This document shows, one piece after another, positions 57,403 to 64,000 of a DNA stretch of 64,000 nt. A model generated the notes under the pieces. It saw nothing but the letters and a program-made list of their open reading frames with translations, was not told the DNA's origin and did not search any database. This stretch comes from Bdellovibrio sp047344985. Its GTDB lineage: Bacteria > Bdellovibrionota > Bdellovibrionia > Bdellovibrionales > Bdellovibrionaceae. A program made the translations under genes and the position numbers. The stretch covers positions 2,108,001 to 2,172,000 of the forward strand of contig NZ_CP178861.1 of assembly GCF_047344985.1 (NCBI RefSeq). The letters are read 5' to 3'. Position 1 is the first letter of the stretch. Each line of letters starts with the position of its first letter.

Positions 57403-58341
57403 TTAAGCTTTTGCTTTTTTCAAGGACATCTTTTCCATCAAAAGCACGAATGGCGCTGCTACGTAGATAGAAGAGTATGTACCGAAGAAGATACCGATGC
57501 AGATAGAGAACGCAATGTCCTGAACCGTGCCATCAGCAAAAATGTACAAGCAAAGAGCGGAAATAAATGTTGTTCCTGAAGTGATTACAGTACGAACCAA
57601 CATCTCATTGATAGATCTGTTGATAACGAACTTGAAACCTTTGTCATGATAGTGACCTTCAGTTTCACGGATACGGTCAAATACCACGATCGTGTCATTC
57701 AGAGAAAAACCGATCAAAGTCATGATCGCTGCCAAAATAGACACATTCACTTCTTTTCCAACTGCAACGAACACAGCCAATGTGATCACGGCATCATGGA
57801 ACAAGCACAGAACTGCACCTGGAGCGAATTTGTAATCAAAACGCAAACCAACGTAAACCAAGATCACAAGCAAGCCGTAGAATACAGCAAGAAGACCGTT
57901 ACGTTTCAACTCAGCACCGACTTGAGGTCCCACTGTATCCACACGGCGGATATCCGGGTTCGCATCTGCGAAAGTTGTTGTGATCGCGTTACGGATTTGA
58001 GTGATATCTTTATTCAAGATTTCATTCGTCTCTTTATCGGTAGCACCTTGCTTACCTTGGAAGCGCACGATGAATTCATTGCCTTCACCGAAAGATTGCA
58101 CACCCACTTCACCCAGTTTCATATCGTCCACCGTTTTACGGATGTGATCGATTGTCACTGGTTTTTCAAACTTCACCTGAATCTCAGTACCACCTTTAAA
58201 GTCGATACCGTAGTTGATCCCGTGAACCGCAAGGTAAATCAAAGAAGCAATAACCAAAACCAAAGAGATTCCGCCAAAGAGCCAAGCTTTACCGACGAAA
58301 TCAAAACGTCCAAATGATTCATTATTCTTAATAATAGTCAT
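57403..58341 (-). CDS. secF: Protein-export membrane protein SecF
   Basis: 312 residues with six membrane helices. GINYGIDFKGGTEIQVKF, the SecF core LIGFSLNDTIVVFDRIRE and SINEMLVRTVITSGTTFISA are typical. With SecD and YajC it uses the proton gradient to assist SecYEG translocation. Confidence 0.95.
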   Translation of the reverse strand: MTIIKNNESFGRFDFVGKAWLFGGISLVLVIASLIYLAVHGINYGIDFKGGTEIQVKFEKPVTIDHIRKTVDDMKLGEVGVQSFGEGNEFIVRFQGKQGATDKETNEILNKDITQIRNAITTTFADANPDIRRVDTVGPQVGAELKRNGLLAVFYGLLVILVYVGLRFDYKFAPGAVLCLFHDAVITLAVFVAVGKEVNVSILAAIMTLIGFSLNDTIVVFDRIRETEGHYHDKGFKFVINRSINEMLVRTVITSGTTFISALCLYIFADGTVQDIAFSICIGIFFGTYSSIYVAAPFVLLMEKMSLKKAKA

Positions 58342-58351
58342 GGATCAACAC

Positions 58352-60046
58352 CTACACAGAAAGCTTTTTAAAGTTAAACTTATAAACAAGAGTATCCACG
58401 ATCACTTTTGATACGAACACGTTCGCAAACATAGAAGTCACGATACCGATCAAAAGAGTCACCGCAAATCCACGCACAGGTCCTGTACCGAAATACAAAA
58501 GAACCACAGCCATGGCTGCTGTTGTGACGTTGGCGTCAATGATGGCTGACATCGCACGATGATAACCTTCCTTAACGGCAATCTTAATACTGTGACCCAA
58601 AGCCAATTCTTCTTTGATTCGCTCATTGATCAACACGTTGGCATCAACCGCAAAACCCACCGTCAAAGCGATACCCGCAATCCCCGGTAAAGTCAGAGTC
58701 GCACCAAAGCTTGTGAGCAATGCAAAGATAGAAAGGATATTAAGTCCCAAAACCAAACTCGCAACGGCACCCATTGATTTGTAGTACACAAGCATAAAGA
58801 TCACGATGATCGCAGCACCTACAAAAGATCCCATTTTCGCTTTATCAATCGCATCGGCACCCAATGTAGGACCCACACGTCTTTCTTCCAACTGCTCAAG
58901 AGATGCTGGCAATGCACCGGCACGAAGAGCTGTTGAAATCATTTTCGCCTCTTCCATCATTTGGTTACGGTCACGACCGCCACCCAAAGTCACCACCGCT
59001 TGTCCGCCCGCAATACGGTCACGGATGCTTGGTGCTGATTTGACAACTTTATCAAGAACGATCGCCATTTGCTTACCAACGTTATTTCCAGTTAGATCAG
59101 CAAACTTCGCCGCACCTGCAGAGTTGAAGTGCAAAGAAACTTGAGGACTGCCGTATTGGTCGTAACCAACAAACGCGTCATCCAAAGCTCCACCACCCAA
59201 GTCTGTGTCTGTTTTCAATAGATAAGGAACAGCGCCTGCTTCCATTGTTGTTGCATTTGAAGATTTCTCAAAGAACACAACAGATTTTTCAGGAAGTTTA
59301 GACTTCAAGTCTTCATTCAAACGAGTCACGTACTCAGAGTACTTCATCGTTGTCATGTTGTAGTTCCCCGCTTTTTCCGCTTCAGCAATCATCGCCTGAA
59401 GTTCTTGCGGAGTTTTCTCGTGAGAAACAACCATGAAATCCAATTTCGCTGTTGTATTGATCAGCTGTTTCGCTTTTTCAGCGTCAGCCATACCAGGAAG
59501 CTGGATCAAGATGCGGTTAGAACCTTGTTGAGAGATTGAAGGCTCCGCCACACCGAATTCATCGATACGGTTACGGATCGTTTCAATCGCCTGTTGAATC
59601 ACGCGATTTTTATAATCGTTCAAGTACGCATCAAAGTAACGAACTGTCACTACAGTGTCTGTTGAACCCATTGTTTGCAAAACTGTTGAGTATTTTTCAG
59701 AAAGGAATTTCTCAACGGCTGCTTTACCAGAAGCTTGAGCGACAGAGATTTGGATCTCACCTTGCTCTGGCTTTTCTGATTTCACATCAGCGAAAGAAAT
59801 GTTTTCTTTTTGCATTTCCGCTTTCATGGAAACGATCATACGGTTTGTGCTTTCTTTCACCACACCGTCAACATCAACGCCCATCACCAGATGCAAACCA
59901 CCTTGGATGTCCAAGCCGTAGTTCAACTTCTGCTTAGAAGGCCACCATGTTTTTTCACCGAAATGTACCACGTTCGGCAATACCCATACGATAGCTGCCG
60001 CTACACCTAAAACTGCGAGAATAGATCTCCAACGAAGTCCTTCCAT
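58352..60046 (-). CDS. secD: Protein-export membrane protein SecD
   Basis: 564 residues. LNYGLDIQGGLHLVMGVDVD at the N-terminus, a periplasmic domain with RNRIDEFGVAEPSISQQGSN, and the C-terminal six-helix RND part (GIALTVGFAVDANVLINERI). The ATG overlaps the yajC stop (TAATG). Ten bases separate it from secF. Confidence 0.95.
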   Translation of the reverse strand: MEGLRWRSILAVLGVAAAIVWVLPNVVHFGEKTWWPSKQKLNYGLDIQGGLHLVMGVDVDGVVKESTNRMIVSMKAEMQKENISFADVKSEKPEQGEIQISVAQASGKAAVEKFLSEKYSTVLQTMGSTDTVVTVRYFDAYLNDYKNRVIQQAIETIRNRIDEFGVAEPSISQQGSNRILIQLPGMADAEKAKQLINTTAKLDFMVVSHEKTPQELQAMIAEAEKAGNYNMTTMKYSEYVTRLNEDLKSKLPEKSVVFFEKSSNATTMEAGAVPYLLKTDTDLGGGALDDAFVGYDQYGSPQVSLHFNSAGAAKFADLTGNNVGKQMAIVLDKVVKSAPSIRDRIAGGQAVVTLGGGRDRNQMMEEAKMISTALRAGALPASLEQLEERRVGPTLGADAIDKAKMGSFVGAAIIVIFMLVYYKSMGAVASLVLGLNILSIFALLTSFGATLTLPGIAGIALTVGFAVDANVLINERIKEELALGHSIKIAVKEGYHRAMSAIIDANVTTAAMAVVLLYFGTGPVRGFAVTLLIGIVTSMFANVFVSKVIVDTLVYKFNFKKLSV

Positions 60047-60387
60047 TATTTCTTTTCCTCTGCTGTTGCTGCTTTCTGAGATGTTGCAATCTGACTGCGA
60101 AGCATTTTAACTTTCACGCCTTCAGCAATTTCCAATGTCACGAATTGATCTGTGATGCCTTCCACACGACCAAGGATTCCAGACGAAGTAACTACTTCGT
60201 CGCCGCGCTTAACTTCGGCAAGGAACTTCTGATGTTCTTTTTGTCTCTTCGCTTGAGGACGAATGATGAGGAAATAAAAGATCACGAAGATGAAGATAAA
60301 TGGCACAAACATTTCAAACGCTGATGGCTGACCACCACCAGAAGCTGTTTGCGCATAAGCTGTCGATACAAGAAGTCCGTTAAACAT
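60046..60387 (-). CDS. yajC: Preprotein translocase subunit YajC
   Basis: 113 residues from ATG 60387, supported by TTGGAGGAATC directly before it; the longer frame to 60444 is less likely. A membrane helix (PFIFIFVIFYFLIIRPQAKR) and KEHQKFLAEVKRGDEVVTSS, GILGRVEGI are the YajC signature. An extra hydrophobic lead segment (FNGLLVSTAYAQ) precedes the helix. Confidence 0.94.
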   Translation of the reverse strand: MFNGLLVSTAYAQTASGGGQPSAFEMFVPFIFIFVIFYFLIIRPQAKRQKEHQKFLAEVKRGDEVVTSSGILGRVEGITDQFVTLEIAEGVKVKMLRSQIATSQKAATAEEKK

Positions 60388-60453
60388 GATTCCTCCAATT
60401 AATAACTGACAGTAAAATTCAGCATTATTCTTAGGAAGAATCAATATTTAAGT

Positions 60454-61569
60454 CTAGCGCTCTTTCTTTACGAATCGCGTTAAACAATCGTCGCGGAACC
60501 CTTCCCAACGACCTTCTTCGATAGCCTTACGAGCACGTTCCATCAATTTCATATAGAAATAAATATTGTGAATCGTGTTCAAACGAGAGCCTAAAATTTC
60601 ACCACTCAAGAACAGATGGCGCAAATAAGCCTTCGAATAATTCGTACAAGTGTAACAATCACATTCAGGATCCAATGGAGATGGATCTTCACGATATTCG
60701 CTGCGCTTAATACTGACTTTACCCTGCCACGTGAAGATCGTTCCATTGCGTGCCACTCGAGTAGGCATGACGCAGTCAAACATATCGATTCCTGAATCAA
60801 TTGCAATGATCAGATCCGTCGGAGTTCCCACGCCCATCAAATAGCGCGGCTTATTCGCTGGCATTTTTGGAGCCACATGTGGAAGAAGTTCATGCATCAA
60901 GTGAATCGGCTCACCGACGCTAAATCCCCCAAGAGCATAACCCGGAAGATCCACGGAACAAATTTGCTCCATGCTTTTCAAACGGTGCTCAAGACTCAAA
61001 CCACCTTGCACGATTCCGAAAAGCAAACTCTCTTTGCGAGTCATCGCCGCTTTGGAACGCAAGAGCCAACGGTACGTGAGCGCCATCGACTTTTCGATTT
61101 CTTCTTCTGTCGCTGGATATTGAAGACATTCATCAAACGCCATGATGATGTCAGAGCCCAGATCCATTTGGATCTCCATGCTCTTTTCTGGAGAGATAAA
61201 ATGTTTTGCTCCATCCAAATGCGAGCGGAACTCCACACCTTCTTCGGACATATTGCGAAGCTGTGATAAGGAGAAAACTTGGAAACCGCCAGAGTCTGTA
61301 AGAATCGGTCCGTGCCAGTTCATAAATTTATGAAGGCCGCCCATTTTTGCAATCGTCTTTTCGCCAGGACGCAAGTGCAAGTGATACGTATTACCCAAAA
61401 CAACTTGCGTACCGCACTCCTTCAACTCTTCTGGAGTCATCGCTTTCACAGTCGCCTTTGTACCAACAGCCATAAAAACGGGAGTCTGCACCGGACCGTG
61501 AGCCGTCATCAGTGTCGCGCGACGAGCGTTGCCTGCGGTTTTATGAACTTTGAATTCACCTAATGTCAT
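60454..61569 (-). CDS. tgt: Queuine tRNA-ribosyltransferase Tgt
   Basis: 371 residues from ATG 61569, overlapping the queA stop by 4 bases (ATGA), which supports this start over a GTG at 61590. Active-site Asp in ILTDSGGFQVFSLSQ, second Asp in GIDMFDCVMPTRVARNG, and zinc ligands in CDCYTCTNYSKAYLRHL. It swaps guanine-34 for preQ1 in GUN-anticodon tRNAs. Confidence 0.96.
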   Translation of the reverse strand: MTLGEFKVHKTAGNARRATLMTAHGPVQTPVFMAVGTKATVKAMTPEELKECGTQVVLGNTYHLHLRPGEKTIAKMGGLHKFMNWHGPILTDSGGFQVFSLSQLRNMSEEGVEFRSHLDGAKHFISPEKSMEIQMDLGSDIIMAFDECLQYPATEEEIEKSMALTYRWLLRSKAAMTRKESLLFGIVQGGLSLEHRLKSMEQICSVDLPGYALGGFSVGEPIHLMHELLPHVAPKMPANKPRYLMGVGTPTDLIIAIDSGIDMFDCVMPTRVARNGTIFTWQGKVSIKRSEYREDPSPLDPECDCYTCTNYSKAYLRHLFLSGEILGSRLNTIHNIYFYMKLMERARKAIEEGRWEGFRDDCLTRFVKKER

Positions 61570-62627
61570 TGTTGAGTTTCCGTCCAGCACGATAGATCTC
61601 CGTAAGAAAAGAGTCGGAACTTTCTCTCAATCGCCCATTGATAGCAAGCTTTTACTCTTTCTAGAGAAGAAAATCCTGCCACTAAAGCTAGCAACGTTGA
61701 CTGCGGTTGATGAAAGTTCGTTAAAAGTCGATTGACCACTTTAAATTTGTAACCGGGTTGAATTAATAATTTTGTAAATCCGCGATAACCTGTTTCCGCA
61801 GAACCTTGCAGAAGTCCCTGCGCGGCACTCTCCAACGAACGCGTCGTCGTTGTTCCGAGTGACCACACTTTGCCATTCGAAGCACGCACATCTGCAATCA
61901 CCTTCCAAGTTTCAGCACTCACTTCCACATACTCTTCGTGCATATCGTGATCGTTCAAATCTTCTGCTGTCACTGGCAAGAAAGTTCCAAGCCCCACGTG
62001 CAATGTGACTTCAACAATCTTCACACCACGCTCGCGAAGCTTTTGCATGTCTTCACTTGAAAAATGCAGACTCGCTGTCGGAGCTGCAAAACTTCCCGGT
62101 GATTTTGCCCAAGCGGTTTGATACCAAGATTCATCGGCATCCACGGTGTGCCTATGATCACGGGCTTTTTGAATGTAAGGAGGCAAAGGAAGCTCAGCCA
62201 CTTTTTGAAAATAATCTTCGGTCACTTCTTGATTGAGACGCACTTTTTGTGGGCGACCTTTTTCAATCAAGGTCATCGTGACACCCAAAGGAAGTTCAAG
62301 TGTGGAACCGATTTTGTGTTTCTTTGAAGGAAACAGGACTTCCCAATCTTGTTGCTGCTCCAGCTCTGGGCCTCCGGCCCTCCGCTCTGCCGGCTCCCGC
62401 CGACTCAGAAACAGAATTTCAATGTCTCCCGCAAACACACGACGCTTTAAAACACGCGTGTTGTTAACAACTAAAACATCGCCTGATGGAATTCGCTCCA
62501 TCAATTCTTGGATTGAAATTTCTTGAGGCTCGCCGTTTTCCTGAACCCACATCACGCGCGAAGGGCGCTGAGGGGCTGTGGCAATAAGCTCTTCAGGAAA
62601 AGCGAAATCCAAATCGGTGATTTTCAT
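61566..62627 (-). CDS. queA: tRNA preQ1(34) S-adenosylmethionine ribosyltransferase-isomerase QueA
   Basis: 353 residues. FAFPEELIATAPQRPSRVMW, VVNNTRVLKRRVF, APTASLHFS, VTLHVGLGTFLPV, TTTTRSLESAA and VNRLLTNFHQPQSTLLALVA are the family motifs. It adds the ribosyl part of SAM to preQ1 in tRNA, giving epoxyqueuosine. Residues ~76-93 (RREPAERRAGGPELEQQQ) are an extra segment encoded by a very GC-rich, palindromic patch (62361-62406). Confidence 0.94.
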   Translation of the reverse strand: MKITDLDFAFPEELIATAPQRPSRVMWVQENGEPQEISIQELMERIPSGDVLVVNNTRVLKRRVFAGDIEILFLSRREPAERRAGGPELEQQQDWEVLFPSKKHKIGSTLELPLGVTMTLIEKGRPQKVRLNQEVTEDYFQKVAELPLPPYIQKARDHRHTVDADESWYQTAWAKSPGSFAAPTASLHFSSEDMQKLRERGVKIVEVTLHVGLGTFLPVTAEDLNDHDMHEEYVEVSAETWKVIADVRASNGKVWSLGTTTTRSLESAAQGLLQGSAETGYRGFTKLLIQPGYKFKVVNRLLTNFHQPQSTLLALVAGFSSLERVKACYQWAIERKFRLFSYGDLSCWTETQQ

Positions 62628-62706
62628 AACGCCGTCATACCATAGAAATCGACCCGCCGGGCACTTTTTTCTGGCTTTGGATAAATAAAAAAACTAAAAG
62701 AATCTC

Positions 62707-63552
62707 ATGACTTTAGGTCCCGTTTTATTGCTTGTTTCAGCCTTTTTACATGCCGCCTGGAATGCCACCGCGAAATCATCGCAGGACAAGGAAAGCTTTC
62801 TCTTTCTGACCATTTTAATCAGCGGTTTAATCACACTTGGGATCGTCCTCACATTTGGTGGTTTTCAAATGCCCACAGCCTCGACTTGGTGGGTGGGCGT
62901 TCTTTCAGGAATTTTTGAAGGTCTTTATTTTATCACTCTGGCTAAAGCCCTGCGCACATCCTCCTTAGGCCAATCTTATACAATCATGCGTGGCGGAGCG
63001 ATGATTGTTGTTTGGTTGATTTCAACGATCTACCTTCAGGAAAGAGCGGGCGGAATACAATACCTGGGAGCGGCGTTGATCTTTACAGGTATTGTCGCCA
63101 TGAATCTTAAAGACTTTTCAGAGAACATTGCTAACTTCTGGAAAGGGAATATCTGGGCTTACCTGAGTGCTATCTTCATCGCGGGTTATCACCTTTGCTA
63201 TCACCACGCTCTTGTAGAAAAAGCCGATCCTAAGTCCTTGTTCTTTGTTGCGATGGTTGTGTCGTTGCCATTTCTCTTCTGGAGCTTAAGAAAAGATCCT
63301 GTCGCGCGCATCACACACACCTTAAAAACTCGTCGCAAGGCGGTTCTCTTTACCGGCTCTGCAGCCACAGCTTCGTTTTTAATTTTTCTTTACGGTTTAC
63401 GAATTTCTGCGCCGGGCTTTGCGATTTCGTTAAGAAACTCTTCGATCTTTTTTGCTGTCGTGTTTTCCTATTTTCTAAAGGAATCACTCAGTCGCGCTCA
63501 GGTCTTCGGGGCCTGCACGGTGGGAATTGGCGCCTTTCTCTTAAGTCTTTGA
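62707..63552 (+). CDS. EamA/DMT-family transporter
   Basis: 281 residues with about ten membrane helices in two EamA repeats (VLLLVSAFLHAAWNATAKSS; IWAYLSAIFIAGYHLCYHHA), each starting with the family's N-terminal motif. PVLLLVSAFLHAAWNATAK is the classic opening. It exports or imports an unknown metabolite. It ends 9 bases before the hairpin terminator. Confidence 0.88.
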   Translation: MTLGPVLLLVSAFLHAAWNATAKSSQDKESFLFLTILISGLITLGIVLTFGGFQMPTASTWWVGVLSGIFEGLYFITLAKALRTSSLGQSYTIMRGGAMIVVWLISTIYLQERAGGIQYLGAALIFTGIVAMNLKDFSENIANFWKGNIWAYLSAIFIAGYHLCYHHALVEKADPKSLFFVAMVVSLPFLFWSLRKDPVARITHTLKTRRKAVLFTGSAATASFLIFLYGLRISAPGFAISLRNSSIFFAVVFSYFLKESLSRAQVFGACTVGIGAFLLSL

Positions 63553-63560
63553 TAAAAAAT

Positions 63561-63594
63561 AAAGCCTTACCGCCGATGAAAACGGTAAGGCTTT
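63561..63594. terminator. Bidirectional intrinsic terminator
   Basis: AAAGCCTTACCG and CGGTAAGGCTTT are exact 12-base arms with a 10-base loop, placed between the convergent EamA and outer-membrane protein genes. A and T tracts on both sides let it work in both directions. Confidence 0.9.
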
Positions 63595-63608
63595 AAAAAC
63601 AGGAACCA

Positions 63609-64000
63609 CTATAACGTTAGCGGTATACTGACACTAACTAAGCCCAATTTATTTTTAAGTTTATTATCTAAACTCCCTGCCACTGAGCCTGGCTTTTCTA
63701 AAACCGAGTCATTGTATTCAAGATCCATGTACTCCACGTTCAGACTGAGCATTAAGATTTTAAATCCCAGTCCGACTTTGGGCCCTCTGGCATCTTTGAA
63801 TTTCACGTCCACTCCTCCGCTTTCATCCGGATCCAATTCTCCGCCAAAGATGTATCCGGCCCAGATGCGCAAACCCACAACAGGCATCTGCGCACCAATC
63901 ACCGCTCCATACAATGTCGATTTGGCGTCAGCATCATAGTTCGTTGCCGATTGCTCAAAGTGCGGTTTTGAATAAGCTCCTTCAAGAGCGATAAAGAAAG
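63609..64000 (-). CDS. Outer-membrane beta-barrel-like protein, C-terminal fragment
   Basis: The last ~130 residues of a minus-strand gene cut by the right edge. Alternating amphipathic strands are clear (GAVIGAQMPVVGLRIWAGYI, PKVGLGFKILMLSLNVEYMD, KLGLVSVSIPLTL), as in OmpW/OmpA-like small barrels; an acidic loop DPDESGG lies between two strands. The protein is probably exported through the Sec/Bam route. The N-terminus is outside the window. Confidence 0.75.
   Translation of the reverse strand, partial: FFIALEGAYSKPHFEQSATNYDADAKSTLYGAVIGAQMPVVGLRIWAGYIFGGELDPDESGGVDVKFKDARGPKVGLGFKILMLSLNVEYMDLEYNDSVLEKPGSVAGSLDNKLKNKLGLVSVSIPLTL

Noticed and set aside
57646..58317. 223-codon plus-strand ORF
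   Set aside because: Exact antisense of secF; Ser/His-rich composition is typical of a shadow frame.
1..64000. tRNA, rRNA or CRISPR features
   Set aside because: No cloverleaf-like GGTTCGA-N-CC tail, rRNA-like stretch or regularly spaced short repeat was found by reading.

Overview
The window looks like chromosomal DNA of a Gram-negative, predatory-type bacterium of the Bdellovibrionota (Bdellovibrio-like). The basis is protein style and gene content: a SohB plus Opp peptide importer block, many secreted proteins of unknown function, type IV pilin-like genes, a MCYSA-type SRAP protein, and moderate G+C with an AT-richer left end. The assignment is an inference, as no rRNA or marker gene is present. 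I saw no tRNA, rRNA, CRISPR array, transposase or integrase.

Positions 1-15.8 kb are accessory. They hold short, mostly unrecognised genes: small membrane and secreted proteins, an XRE regulator, a possible PD-(D/E)XK nuclease, a SRAP DNA-protection protein and a ComEC-like metallo-beta-lactamase-fold lipoprotein. Four copies of a structured ~120-127 bp element (1825-1949, 5530-5656, 10173-10292, 12008-12132) each sit on the stop codon of a minus-strand gene, always in the same orientation. Each folds into an outer stem, a conserved internal loop, a stem whose sequence differs between copies but stays self-complementary, and a conserved apical hairpin. The layout recalls integron attC sites, without canonical core sites or an integrase. 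At 12.1-15.1 kb a VirD4/TraG-like coupling ATPase follows two paralogous winged-helix plus nuclease-like proteins (Replic_Relax-like), preceded by a cluster of GC-rich hairpins ending in a 131-bp palindrome. This may be a DNA-mobilisation or replication module; no relaxase is visible.

Positions 15.8-64 kb are compact core genome: sohB-oppDFABC (peptide import), a solute-binding protein, tatA, an AlkB-like hydroxylase, a glycerophosphodiesterase, an AsmA-like protein, a Gre factor, two Bfd-like proteins, a glyoxalase II-type hydrolase, an epimerase-SRPBCC fusion, a photolyase, an ABC1 kinase and a TlpA-like thioredoxin. A three-gene minor-pilin-like operon includes a 995-residue member. Next come a zinc-type cation efflux protein, heme A synthase, a Lon-N protein, a DCC protein, a Nudix hydrolase, membrane proteins, a Na/Pi cotransporter and a receiver/PilZ-like tandem protein. 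A copper block (csoR, copA, two secreted proteins) surrounds a clear palindromic operator. The right end carries queA-tgt-yajC-secD-secF-recJ-queC-DUF366, linking queuosine synthesis with protein export and DNA repair, then an EamA transporter and a partial outer-membrane protein.

Ten of eleven convergent gene pairs in this core part overlap or abut at their stop codons; only the last is separated by an ordinary hairpin terminator. In several pairs a small inverted repeat straddles the shared stops.
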